A stretch of DNA of 64,000 nucleotides from NCBI RefSeq assembly GCF_026625825.1, contig NZ_CP113065.1, positions 682,001 to 746,000 of the forward strand, given 5' to 3'. Of the stretch, positions 42,680 through 51,172 are shown one piece after another (the stretch's first letter is position 1; each line of letters begins with the position of its first letter). The position numbers and the translations under genes are program-made. The stretch is from Pseudoxanthomonas sp. SL93 (GTDB taxonomy: Bacteria > Pseudomonadota > Gammaproteobacteria > Xanthomonadales > Xanthomonadaceae). Below the pieces are notes generated by a model. That model ran no database searches. It saw nothing but the letters and a program-made list of their open reading frames with translations, and was not told where the DNA came from.

Positions 42680-44656
42680 TCACGCCGCCTGGAGGGTCCT
42701 GCGTGCGCGCACCAGTCCGCCGACATCGACGATCAGTGCCACGCGGCCGTCACCGAGGATGGTGGCGCCGGAAATGCCGTCGATGCGGCGATAGTTGTTC
42801 TCGATGTTCTTGACCACCACCTGCTGCTGGCCGATCAGCTCGTCCACTTCCAGTGCAAGTTTCTGGCCATCGGCTTCCACCACCACCACCAGCGGATCCT
42901 GCGCGTCGCTCTGGCCGTAGCGGTAGTAGTCGTTCAACGACACGATGGGCAGGTATTCGCCGCGCACGCGCAGCACGCGGCCGTCCCCGGCCACCGTGCG
43001 CACGTCCTCGGCCTGCGGCTGCAGGGCTTCGAGCACGTAGCCGAGCGGGAGGATCAGCGTTTCGTCGCCGACCGACACGCCCATGCCGTCCAGGATGGCC
43101 AGCGTCAGCGGCAGCCGGATGACCACGCGCGTGCCGCTGCCGGACGCGCTTTCCAGCTGCACTTCGCCGCCCAGTGCCTGGATGTTGCGGCGGACCACGT
43201 CCATGCCCACGCCACGACCGGAGAGATCGGTCACGGCCTCGGCGGTGGAGAAGCCGGGCTGGAAGATCAGGTCCCACACCTGGCCATCGGTGGGGTTCTC
43301 GGGCACGGCCAGGCCGCGCTCGGCGGCCTTGGCGAGGATGCGGTCGCGATTCAGGCCGCGGCCGTCGTCGCTGACTTCGATGACGATGTGGCCACCCTGG
43401 TGCGAAGCGGCGAGGGTGATCGTGCCGGTTTCGTCCTTGCCCGCTTCGCGGCGTGCCTCGGGGAGTTCCAGGCCATGGTCGATGGAGTTGCGCACCAGGT
43501 GGACCAGCGGGTCGGCGATGCGTTCGATCAGGCCCTTGTCCAGCTCGGTGCCTTCGCCGATCGTGCGCAGGCGCACCTGCTTGCCCAGGCGTGCGGACAG
43601 GTCGCGGACCAGGCGCGGGAAGCGTCGGAACACCGCGTCCACCGGCAGCATGCGCACGCCGATCACAGCTTCCTGCAGGTCGCGCGTGTTGCGTTCCAGC
43701 AGGTCCAGGCCGGCGAACAGGCGCTCGCACTGCGCGGGATCCAGCAGGCCGGATACCTGCTTGAGCATGGCCTGGGTGATGACCAGTTCACCGACCAGGT
43801 TGATCAGGCCATCGATCTTGTCGACGCTGACGCGGATGGAGGTTTCCGCGGCGGCGCCGTCATTGGCGGCGGCGGGGCCGGCGGCGGTCGCGGCGGCAAC
43901 AGGTGCCTGTGCCGCGGCTTCGACGGCAGCGACCGGAATGGCGTTGCGCTGCATCGGCTGGATGTCCAGCTCGCAGTCGTCCACCACCCAGGCGAACACG
44001 TCGTCGATGGCGCTGCGCGGTACCTTGCCGATCAGGCCCAGGTCCCAGGCCAGATAGGCTTCCAGCGGATCCAGCTGTTCGAAGCCGGGCAGGCGTTCCA
44101 GCCTGCAGGCCACCTCCAGCGGCGCCAGGTGTTCCAGTTCGCGGATGATCCGCAACGGGTCGTTGCCGCTCATGAACAGCGACGGCGCCGGCGTGAAACC
44201 GATGCGCCAGCCTTCGGGCGTCTCGTCGCCCTTGGGCGCCTCGGCCGCGGCGGCGGCCGGTGCTGCCTGACCGGTCAGCACGGCATTCAATCGGTCCTTG
44301 ATGGCCTGCACCGCGGCCGGGTCCGCCGGCGTGCCGTGTTCGGCTTCCGCAAGCAGGGCGCGCAGCACGTCCACCGAGGCCAGCATGGCGTCGATGGCCG
44401 GTGCGCTGACGGCGCGCTGGCCGCTGCGCAGTTCGTCCAGCAGGGTTTCCAGCACGTGGGTCAGGCCGGCGATGGCGTCGAAGCCGAACGTGGCCGACCC
44501 GCCCTTGATGGAATGTGCGGCGCGGAAGATCGAGTTGATCAGGTCGCCATCGCGGCTGCCCTGTTCAAGCGACAGCAGCCCGGCCTCCATCGCTTCCAGC
44601 CCTTCACGGCTTTCTTCGAAGAACGTGGCGTGGAAGCGCTGCATGTCCATGTTCAT
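42680..44656 (-). CDS. cheA: Chemotaxis histidine kinase CheA (second copy)
   Basis: 658 residues. P1 domain with phospho-His ~48 (FRAAHSIKGGSATFGF); a P2-like response-regulator-binding domain (~200-290; WRIGFTPAPSLFMSGNDPLR); P3 dimer helices (RVSVDKIDGLINLVGELVIT); P4 kinase core with HLVRNSIDHGLE, VSDDGRGLNRDRI and GRGVGMDVVRRNI; and a P5 CheW-like end. All kinase motifs are intact. It differs from the CheA at 49304 by having P2 and lacking the DDEFEALLD linker motifs. It follows its own cheY and a STAS gene. Confidence 0.95.
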   Translation of the reverse strand: MNMDMQRFHATFFEESREGLEAMEAGLLSLEQGSRDGDLINSIFRAAHSIKGGSATFGFDAIAGLTHVLETLLDELRSGQRAVSAPAIDAMLASVDVLRALLAEAEHGTPADPAAVQAIKDRLNAVLTGQAAPAAAAAEAPKGDETPEGWRIGFTPAPSLFMSGNDPLRIIRELEHLAPLEVACRLERLPGFEQLDPLEAYLAWDLGLIGKVPRSAIDDVFAWVVDDCELDIQPMQRNAIPVAAVEAAAQAPVAAATAAGPAAANDGAAAETSIRVSVDKIDGLINLVGELVITQAMLKQVSGLLDPAQCERLFAGLDLLERNTRDLQEAVIGVRMLPVDAVFRRFPRLVRDLSARLGKQVRLRTIGEGTELDKGLIERIADPLVHLVRNSIDHGLELPEARREAGKDETGTITLAASHQGGHIVIEVSDDGRGLNRDRILAKAAERGLAVPENPTDGQVWDLIFQPGFSTAEAVTDLSGRGVGMDVVRRNIQALGGEVQLESASGSGTRVVIRLPLTLAILDGMGVSVGDETLILPLGYVLEALQPQAEDVRTVAGDGRVLRVRGEYLPIVSLNDYYRYGQSDAQDPLVVVVEADGQKLALEVDELIGQQQVVVKNIENNYRRIDGISGATILGDGRVALIVDVGGLVRARRTLQAA

Positions 44657-44706
44657 TGCGGTGGAGCCCTGTGGCGGTGTGCGGAATGGAGGAGGACGGC
44701 GAGGGC

Positions 44707-45072
44707 TCAGCCCAGGACTTTCTGGACGGTGGCGACCAGCTGTTCCGGATTGAACGGCTTGACCAGCCAGCCGGTGGCGCCGGCGGCCTTGCCTTCGGCC
44801 TTCTTGTCGGCGGCCGACTCGGTGGTCAGCATCAGCATGGGCGTGAACTTGTAGTCGGGGATGCCGCGCAGCGCACGGATCAGCGAGATGCCGTCCATGT
44901 TGGGCATGTTGACGTCGGTGACCACCGCATTGAACTTCTGTCCCTGCGCACGTCCCAGCGCGACCTGGCCGTCCTCGGCTTCATCCACCGAATAACCCGC
45001 CGAAGTCAGGGCGAAAGCGACCATCTGTCGCATCGAGGCCGAATCGTCCACTACCAGAATACGTGCGCTCAT
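44707..45072 (-). CDS. CheY-like response regulator paired with the second CheA
   Basis: 121 residues from ATG 45072, overlapping the STAS stop by 4 bp. Single REC domain: ILVVDDSASMRQMVAFALTS, phospho-acceptor Asp53 in VTDVNMPNMDG, Thr in MLTTES, Lys in WLVKPFNPEQL. It resembles the CheY/PilH-like stand-alone receivers associated with accessory CheA kinases more than the motor-binding CheY at 51965. It may serve as phosphate sink or carry the output of CheA2. Confidence 0.92.
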   Translation of the reverse strand: MSARILVVDDSASMRQMVAFALTSAGYSVDEAEDGQVALGRAQGQKFNAVVTDVNMPNMDGISLIRALRGIPDYKFTPMLMLTTESAADKKAEGKAAGATGWLVKPFNPEQLVATVQKVLG

Positions 45073-45383
45073 GCCGCGTTCTCCACTGCTTGCGTGTTGT
45101 CTTTGTTGATGTCGGAGGCCGTCAGGCCCAGTTGCGGTCCCACGCCCAGCAGGCGCGCGGCATCGCGGAAGCTCTGGCTGGTGGCACCGAAGTCGGTGGC
45201 CAGGCCCGCCTGTTGCCGCTGCCGGACGAAGCTGCACAGCACCTGCAGGCTGGCGGTATGGATGCGTTGCACGGCGCCGGCATCCAGTACCAGCGTGTGC
45301 TGCTCCAGGTGCGGTGCCAGATGCTGTTTTAGGTCGGTGGCGGCCTCGATACCGAGGTCATCACCCAAGGGCACTGCGCTCAT
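45069..45383 (-). CDS. STAS-domain protein (anti-anti-sigma-like)
   Basis: 104 residues. A small alpha/beta STAS domain (PLGDDLGIEAATDLKQHLAP, then LVLDAGAVQRIHTASLQVLC) as in SpoIIAA-type antagonists. The usual I-D-S-x-G loop reads IHTAS, so a phosphorylatable Thr/Ser remains but is shifted. Such STAS genes commonly precede cheY-cheA in accessory chemosensory systems. First gene of the leftward STAS-cheY-cheA unit, with a FliA promoter 30 bp upstream. Confidence 0.85.
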   Translation of the reverse strand: MSAVPLGDDLGIEAATDLKQHLAPHLEQHTLVLDAGAVQRIHTASLQVLCSFVRQRQQAGLATDFGATSQSFRDAARLLGVGPQLGLTASDINKDNTQAVENAA

Positions 45384-45412
45384 CTTGTCTCCGGAAGGGC
45401 GGCTCTAGTGGG

Positions 45413-45439
45413 GTATCGGCGCGGGCGGGTCAGTCTTGA
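45413..45439 (-). promoter_or_regulatory. FliA (sigma-28) promoter of STAS-cheY-cheA
   Basis: Minus strand TCAAGACT-N11-GCCGATAC; leader ~24 nt to ATG 45383. Confidence 0.86.
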
Positions 45440-45510
45440 GGGCGCGGCGTGAATGTGTGACGGGCGTCAGGAAGCGATGGGCCGTTTCCCGCGTTCGTCG
45501 TCGCGTCGCG

Positions 45511-46518
45511 TCACTTCAGCAGTTGCGACGCATCCAGCAGGATCACAGCACGCTCGTTGAGGCGCGCCACCCCTCGGAACAGCGGATTGGTGATGCGGCC
45601 GACGCGGGCGTTGTCGGGCGGTTCGATCTGCTGGTCGGTCAGGTTGGCGACGTCTTCCACGGCGGTGACGCGCAGGCCGAGGGTCTCGCCGTTCTCTTCC
45701 AGCACCACCACGCGGGTGTTGGCGTCTGTTTCCACCGGACGACGGCCCAGGTACAGGCCCATGTCGATCACCGGCACCACCTGGCCGCGCAGGTTCATGA
45801 CGCCGAGCATGTGGTGCGCGGCGCCACGCAGCGGCAGCAGGGTGGCGGGCAGCACCACTTCCTGCACCTTCAGCAGTTCCAGCGCGTAGTGCTGCTGGTC
45901 GCAGCGCAGGCGCAGCCAGCGGGTCTTGCGTTCGGTGGCGCGCCGGCGCTCACCGCTGTCGATGGGCGCCTGCAGGTAGGGTTTCATCGGCAGCGGCGGC
46001 ACGGCGCGCGGGGCGGCGGCAGGCAACGGACGCGGAGCGGGCGCTGCCGGCGCCGCTGCGAGCGGAGCGACCGGGATGACCGGCGCGGCGGCAGGCGCTT
46101 TCGGTGCCTCCGTACGCACGACATCCGCGGGTGCGGTGGGCGCGCCGCCACCGTGCAGCTGGTCGAGGAGCGCTTCGAATTCGTCGTCGGTGATCAGGTC
46201 GGCTTCGCTGCCCGGACGCACCGGTGCGACGGCCAGGGTGGGCGCGACAGCGGCCACGGGCGGAGTTACCGGCACGGCGGGCTGTGCGTCGACCGCTTCG
46301 GGCACGCTGGGCGCCGGGACCGCATCCGCTGCCGCCTCCATCGCGGCCTGTTCGGCGGCGACGGATTCTTCCGCCTGCGCCGAAGGTGCCAAGGCGGCAT
46401 CGGCAACCTCGACAGTGGCCGGCGCGGCCTCGCCGGCGACGGGCGGTGCGGGCTGTGCCGCGCCAAGGTCGCCGAGCAGGTCCATCAGGTAGTCGTCCAT
46501 CACGGCGGGCGTGCTCAT
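45511..46518 (-). CDS. parP: ParP-type CheW-like protein with Pro/Ala-rich N-terminus
   Basis: 335 residues. The first ~180 are Ala/Pro-rich and disordered except for one acidic motif at ~107-123, DLITDDEFEALLDQLHGG. The C-terminal CheW-like/AIF domain (~190-330) includes WLRLRCDQQHYALELLKVQE, GVMNLRGQVVPVIDMG and RVTAVEDVANL. In Vibrio and Pseudomonas ParP works with the ParA-like ParC to place polar arrays and contacts CheA through its linker; the DDEFEALLD motif occurs twice in the CheA here. Overlaps parC by 4 bp. Confidence 0.87.
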   Translation of the reverse strand: MSTPAVMDDYLMDLLGDLGAAQPAPPVAGEAAPATVEVADAALAPSAQAEESVAAEQAAMEAAADAVPAPSVPEAVDAQPAVPVTPPVAAVAPTLAVAPVRPGSEADLITDDEFEALLDQLHGGGAPTAPADVVRTEAPKAPAAAPVIPVAPLAAAPAAPAPRPLPAAAPRAVPPLPMKPYLQAPIDSGERRRATERKTRWLRLRCDQQHYALELLKVQEVVLPATLLPLRGAAHHMLGVMNLRGQVVPVIDMGLYLGRRPVETDANTRVVVLEENGETLGLRVTAVEDVANLTDQQIEPPDNARVGRITNPLFRGVARLNERAVILLDASQLLK

Positions 46519-47297
46519 GCGGCCTGCTCCATGACGCGCGATTCGGTCAGCAGCAGCCAGTCGAGCGCGCGCCGGTAGGCCGACAGGCCGCGACCGGGAT
46601 ACTGGGCGGCGGGGGAGGAATGCGTCAGCACTTCGACGCTGCAGATGCGCGTGTCATTTGGAATGGCGTCGTTCCAGACCATGTCGCCGTGTTCGTCCTG
46701 CATCGCCTTGAGCGTCTCGGCGCCCGTGCGCGTGCGACGGTCATGCAGCGTGGGCAGCACGGACACCGGCAGCGGACGCCGCCGCGAGCGCTGGATCATC
46801 TCGGCGGTGCGGCACATGCCTTTCAGGCCGTGCAGCGCCAGCGGTTCGGTCTGGGTGGGGATGATGACGTGGTCGGCCGCGGCCAGCGCGTTGACCATCA
46901 GCAGGCCCAGCGTGGGCGCGCAGTCGAACAGGACGAAGTCATGCGCCTGCCCGCCGCGCGTCAGCGCATTGGACAGCGCCAGGCCCAGGCCCGGCTGCGT
47001 CGCGCTGCGGCGTTCCAGCGTGGCCAGCGCGGTCTGCGCGGCGACGAAGCCGAGGTTCTCGATTTCCGTCGCGCGAACCACGCGCGCCAGTTCCGGCGGA
47101 TTCTCGTCGAACAGGTCCAGCACGCCGGCCGGCTGCGGATCCGCCGGCACGCCGAAGGCACGGGTCAGCGAGGCATGCGGGTCCAGGTCCACCAGCAGCA
47201 CGCGATAGCCGCGCATGGCCAGTCCACGCCCGAGGGCGAGGGTGGTGGTCGTCTTGCCGACGCCGCCTTTCTGGTTGGCGATAGCCCAGACACGCAT
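46515..47297 (-). CDS. parC: ParC, ParA-family ATPase for polar chemotaxis arrays
   Basis: 260 residues. Deviant Walker A NQKGGVGKTTTTLALG at 8-23, switch I and Walker B in VLLVDLDPHASLTRAFG and FVLFDCAPTLGLLMVNALAA. Size and position (motC-motD-parC-parP) match the polar chemotaxis ParC of gammaproteobacteria rather than plasmid or chromosome ParA. It starts one base inside the motD stop. Confidence 0.92.
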   Translation of the reverse strand: MRVWAIANQKGGVGKTTTTLALGRGLAMRGYRVLLVDLDPHASLTRAFGVPADPQPAGVLDLFDENPPELARVVRATEIENLGFVAAQTALATLERRSATQPGLGLALSNALTRGGQAHDFVLFDCAPTLGLLMVNALAAADHVIIPTQTEPLALHGLKGMCRTAEMIQRSRRRPLPVSVLPTLHDRRTRTGAETLKAMQDEHGDMVWNDAIPNDTRICSVEVLTHSSPAAQYPGRGLSAYRRALDWLLLTESRVMEQAA

Positions 47298-48247
47298 CAG
47301 TTCACTCCTTCCTGCATTGGGGGACCGGCGGGCAGCCCCGCCGATGCCTGGGGCAGGGGCGGCAGCGCGATCACCGGCGGCGGAACGTCATCCGCCTGTT
47401 GTGCATGCAATTCCGGTGCCGCTCCGGTGGGGCTGGCCAGGATGATCAGCAGCACCCGGCGGTTGGCGTTGCGGCCCTCCTGGGTGGTGTTGTCGCCGAT
47501 CGGGCGGAACTCGCCGTAGCCGATCATCGCCAGCCGCTCCGGCGGGATCCCGTCGCGCACGAACAGGTGCACCACGCTGGCCGCGCGCGCCGACGAAAGT
47601 TCCCAGTTGGACGGGAACTGGTAGGTCGCGATGGGGCGGTCGTCGGTATAGCCTTCCACGCGCACCGAGTTGGGCACGTTGCCCAGCACCCCTGCCAGCT
47701 TGGACACGGTCTCCTGCGCCTGCGGGGCCAGTGCCGCGGAGCCGGTCGGGAACAGGATGTCGCTGTTGATCTGCACTTCGATCCACAGCGCGGCGCGCTT
47801 GACCACCACCAGCTTCTCGTCGATCAGCGGGGCGAGCGCGTGCTCCAGGTCGTTGGCGATCTTCTGCAGTTCGCCCTGGGCATTCTGCAGACCTTTCGCG
47901 TCCACGGTCATGTTCATCTGCGAGGCCATCGCGGCCAGCAGGGTGACGTTGGGGGAGGGTGAGGGGGCGGACGGCCCCTGCTTGGCGCCGGACTTGATCG
48001 GCGAGGGGCGGTCGAAGTCCGCGCCCTGCAGCTGGTGGTTGCCCACCTGCACCGGGTTGATCGTGCGCGGCGCGCCACCGAACGCGGCGGTCAGCGCGTC
48101 GGCCATCACGCGGTACTTGCCTTCGTTGACGGTGGAGATGGCGTACATCACCACGAAGAAGGCCAGCAGCAGCGTCATCAGGTCGGCATAGGGGATCGCC
48201 CAGGCCTCGTGGTTGGCGTGCTCTTCGTGCTTCTTCCTGCGTGCCAT
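47297..48247 (-). CDS. motD: Flagellar stator protein MotD (MotB-like)
   Basis: 316 residues. One membrane helix with the proton-channel Asp22 (AIPYADLMTLLLAFFVVMYA), a plug/linker with Pro/Ser stretch, then the OmpA-like peptidoglycan-binding domain (~150-275; DILFPTGSAALAPQAQ, VEGYTDDRPI, SSARAASVVHLFV, GYGEFRPIGDN, NRRVLLII). A Pro-rich tail follows. Partner of MotC; in Pseudomonas the MotCD stators support swarming and are c-di-GMP-responsive. Confidence 0.94.
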   Translation of the reverse strand: MARRKKHEEHANHEAWAIPYADLMTLLLAFFVVMYAISTVNEGKYRVMADALTAAFGGAPRTINPVQVGNHQLQGADFDRPSPIKSGAKQGPSAPSPSPNVTLLAAMASQMNMTVDAKGLQNAQGELQKIANDLEHALAPLIDEKLVVVKRAALWIEVQINSDILFPTGSAALAPQAQETVSKLAGVLGNVPNSVRVEGYTDDRPIATYQFPSNWELSSARAASVVHLFVRDGIPPERLAMIGYGEFRPIGDNTTQEGRNANRRVLLIILASPTGAAPELHAQQADDVPPPVIALPPLPQASAGLPAGPPMQEGVN

Positions 48248-48265
48248 CTCGATTGCTCCGCCGGA

Positions 48266-49006
48266 TCAGTGCAGGAAGCCGGCCAGCTTGGCCTCGATGT
48301 TGCGCGGGTTCTCGCCCTGGGCGATGGCGATGAGACCTTCGATGATCATTTCCTGTTCGCGGCTGCGGCCACCGATCACGCTCTTCAGCTTGCTGGCGAC
48401 GGGCAGGAAGAACAGGTTGGCCGACGCGATGCCGTAGATGGTCGCGGTGAACGCGGCGGCGATGCCGTGGCCCAGCTTGCTGGGGTCGGCCAGGTTCTTC
48501 ATCACCGCGATCAGGCCGAACACGGCGCCGATGATGCCCAGCGTGGGCGCGTAGATGCCCATGGCCTCGAATACCTTCGCGGCCGCCAGGTCCTGGTGTT
48601 CCTGGCCGTTGAGGTCGATTTCCATCATGTGGCGGATCGATTCCGGCTCCACGCCGTCGACCAGCATCTGCAGGCCTTTCTTCAGGAACGGGTCGTCCTG
48701 CTGGTTTACCAGCGGCTCCAGCCCCAGCAGGCCCTGCTTGCGCGCGATGTTGCTCCATTCGACGATCTGGCCGACCAGTTCATCGCCGCCGCTGCCCGGC
48801 GGTCGGAGCACCCAGCGCATGATCGACATCGCGCGCTTGAACACCGGCGGCGGCGTATGCACCAGGATCGCGGCGATGGTGCCCAGGATGACGATGACGA
48901 ACGCCGCCGATGACCACAGCGACGACAGGCCCGCGCCCTTGAGGATGCTGCCGCCGACCAGGGCGACCAGCGCCAGGATGAGTCCAATGAGGCTGAAGAT
49001 GTCCAT
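48266..49006 (-). CDS. motC: Flagellar stator protein MotC (MotA-like)
   Basis: 246 residues with four membrane helices (~1-21, ~30-50, ~150-170, ~180-200). FSLIGLILALVALVGGSILK, YAPTLGIIGAVFGLIAVMKN and IAAAFTATIYGIASANLFFL are MotA signatures with the channel Pro and Thr residues; the charged loop KRAMSIMRWVLRP is the rotor-facing part. The FliA -10 box ends 9 bp before its ATG, so the predicted mRNA has a 2-3 nt leader and no Shine-Dalgarno. Confidence 0.95.
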   Translation of the reverse strand: MDIFSLIGLILALVALVGGSILKGAGLSSLWSSAAFVIVILGTIAAILVHTPPPVFKRAMSIMRWVLRPPGSGGDELVGQIVEWSNIARKQGLLGLEPLVNQQDDPFLKKGLQMLVDGVEPESIRHMMEIDLNGQEHQDLAAAKVFEAMGIYAPTLGIIGAVFGLIAVMKNLADPSKLGHGIAAAFTATIYGIASANLFFLPVASKLKSVIGGRSREQEMIIEGLIAIAQGENPRNIEAKLAGFLH

Positions 49007-49014
49007 GTGCAGAT

Positions 49015-49041
49015 CTATCGGCCCGGTTCAGGTGGACTTGA
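49015..49041 (-). promoter_or_regulatory. FliA (sigma-28) promoter of motC
   Basis: Minus strand TCAAGTCC-N11-GCCGATAG. Predicted start ~49008-49009 against the motC ATG at 49006. It presumably drives motC-motD-parC-parP. Confidence 0.82.
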
Positions 49042-49053
49042 GGTGTCGCCCCT

Positions 49054-49288
49054 GCAGGAGCGACGTAAGTCGCGACCGTGATCACACAGACACCGGAATG
49101 TCATGTTGTGCACAATGTGCGGTCGCGGGTAGATGGCGGCTGTTGTAGGAGCGACGTGAGTCGCGACCGCATGTCCAACCTCCTAGTGGAAAGCCGGTCG
49201 TTCCCCATGCGGGCGCGCTGCGGCGCGTTTCGAGTTGTTGCAGCGATTACTGCTATCGGGGCGCGGTCCCGACTCACGTCGCTCCTAC
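49054..49288. repeat. Cluster of three REP units
   Basis: Two forward units (49054-49077, TAAG type; 49145-49168, TGAG type) and one inverted unit (49265-49288), plus a half unit GGTCGCGG near 49120. They fill nearly the whole 297-bp gap between cheA and motC, beginning only 13 bp upstream of the motC -35 box. Confidence 0.85.
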
Positions 49289-49303
49289 AGGGAGCACACT
49301 GCG

Positions 49304-51145
49304 TCACGCCGTCGCGCGCAGCCCGTCCACGTCCAGGATCAGGGCCATGCGGCCATCGCCGATCAGGGTGGCGCCGGCGTAGCCGCGCAGGCCGCGCACG
49401 GCGCGCGGCAACGGCTTGATGACGACTTCCTCGCGGCCGCGCACCTGGTCCACGACCAGGCCGAAGCGCTGTTCGCCCATCTGCAGCACCACGATGGTCA
49501 GCAGCGGGGCGACCATCGGTTCCACGTCCAGCCACTGCCGTAGGTCCACCAGCGGCAGCGTGTGCGACTGGCGGTCCAGCACGGCCTGGCCGTCGAACCA
49601 GCGCAGGCTGGTGGCCGGCGCATGCAGCACTTCCAGCACGCGCGCCAGCGGCAACGCGTAGACCGGTTCGCCGGCCTGCACCAGCAGGGTGGGCAGGATG
49701 GCGAGCGTCAACGGCACCCGGATGACGAAACGGCTGCCGCGGCCGACGTCGGAATGGATGGTGATCTGCCCGCTCAATTCGCGGATGCGCGACTGCACCA
49801 CGTCCATGCCCACGCCTCGGCCGGAGATGTCGGTGACTTCCGCCTTGGTCGAGAAGCCGGGCAGGAAGACCAGTTGCAGGCACTCGTCATGCGACAGGCG
49901 TGCGGCGGCCTCGGGATCGATCAGGCCTTTTTCCAGCGCCTTCACGCGCAGGCGCTCGGGATCGATGCCGGCGCCGTCGTCGCGGATCTCGATGGTGACG
50001 AAGTCGCCTTCCTGCTGCGCGGACAAACGCACGTGGCCTTGCCGTGGCTTGTTGCAGGCTTCGCGCAGGCTGGGCACTTCGATGCCGTGGTCGATCGCGT
50101 TGCGGACCAGGTGCACCAGCGGATCGGCCAGGGCCTCCACCAGGTTGCGGTCGAGTTCGGTTTCGGCGCCGACCAGTTCCAGGTCGACTTCCTTCTGCAG
50201 CGTGCGGGCGACGTCGCGCGCGACCTTCGGGAAGCGCGAGAACACCTTGCCCACCGGCTGCATGCGCGTGCGCATCACCGCCGTCTGCAGGCGGGCGGTG
50301 GCGATGTCCAGGCTGCTGACCGCGCGGTCGAGTTCTTCGTCGCGGATGCGGACGCGCAGGGTCTTCAGGCGGTTGCGCGACAGCACCAGTTCGCCGACCA
50401 GGTTGACGATGGCATCCAGCCGCTTGGTGTCCACGCGGATGGTCTGTTCGGCTTCGCCGTTGGATTTGGTCGCCGACGGCTTGACCGCAGGCGCCGCCGG
50501 AGCGGCCTTGGGTGCGGGCGGGCGTGCGGGCGCCGGGGCAGGCACTGCCTTGGCGCCGGGCGGCGCACCGCCATGCAGGTTGTCCAGCAGCGCTTCGAAT
50601 TCGTCGTCGCTGATCAGGTCGCTGCCGGGGGCGGGCGCCTTGGCGGTGGGCGCCGAGCCGCCGTGGAGTTGGTCCAGCAGGGCTTCGAATTCGTCATCGT
50701 CGATCATGTCGCCGCCGGCCGACGGCGCCGTGGCGATGGCGGCGGCCGGCCTGGCCGGCGCGCTGGTGACGTGCACGTCGAACTGTTCGATGAGCGCGGC
50801 CGGCGCATGCGGCGGGTCTTCGCTGGCAGCGACCGCGTCGAGCATCTGCTGCAGGTAGTCCAGCGACTGCTGCGCGGCGTCGAAGTGGTGGGGTTCCAGC
50901 GTGGCCTGGCCGGCGCGCACCATGCCCAGTGCTTCTTCGGCGGCGTGGCACAGGTTGACCATGGCCTGGATGCCAAGGAAGCCGGCACCGCCCTTTAGCG
51001 TGTGGAAGCCGCGGAACACCGCGTTGAGTTGCGCGCTGTCGGACGGATCCTGTTCCAGCGTGACCAGCTGTTCGCCCAGGCGGTCGAGGATTTCCTGTGC
51101 TTCGATCAGGAAGTCGGCTGCGATTTCGGGGGTGACGGCGGACAT
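49304..51145 (-). CDS. cheA: Chemotaxis histidine kinase CheA (main flagellar copy)
   Basis: 613 residues. P1 with phospho-His48 (FRGFHTLKGGAGFLGI). In place of a P2 domain there is a long Ala/Pro linker (~125-230) carrying two acidic motifs, DMIDDDEFEALLDQLHGG (~146-163) and DLISDDEFEALLDNLHGG (~176-193). Then P3, P4 (HLVRNAIDHGIE, IRDDGAGIDPERL, GRGVGMDVVQSRI) and P5. The linker motifs match one in ParP and may be the docking sites for ParP/ParC. Part of the fliA-cheY-cheZ-cheA series. Confidence 0.95.
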   Translation of the reverse strand: MSAVTPEIAADFLIEAQEILDRLGEQLVTLEQDPSDSAQLNAVFRGFHTLKGGAGFLGIQAMVNLCHAAEEALGMVRAGQATLEPHHFDAAQQSLDYLQQMLDAVAASEDPPHAPAALIEQFDVHVTSAPARPAAAIATAPSAGGDMIDDDEFEALLDQLHGGSAPTAKAPAPGSDLISDDEFEALLDNLHGGAPPGAKAVPAPAPARPPAPKAAPAAPAVKPSATKSNGEAEQTIRVDTKRLDAIVNLVGELVLSRNRLKTLRVRIRDEELDRAVSSLDIATARLQTAVMRTRMQPVGKVFSRFPKVARDVARTLQKEVDLELVGAETELDRNLVEALADPLVHLVRNAIDHGIEVPSLREACNKPRQGHVRLSAQQEGDFVTIEIRDDGAGIDPERLRVKALEKGLIDPEAAARLSHDECLQLVFLPGFSTKAEVTDISGRGVGMDVVQSRIRELSGQITIHSDVGRGSRFVIRVPLTLAILPTLLVQAGEPVYALPLARVLEVLHAPATSLRWFDGQAVLDRQSHTLPLVDLRQWLDVEPMVAPLLTIVVLQMGEQRFGLVVDQVRGREEVVIKPLPRAVRGLRGYAGATLIGDGRMALILDVDGLRATA

Positions 51146-51172
51146 GGGCGGGGCGGGTACCGGTACGTGCGA

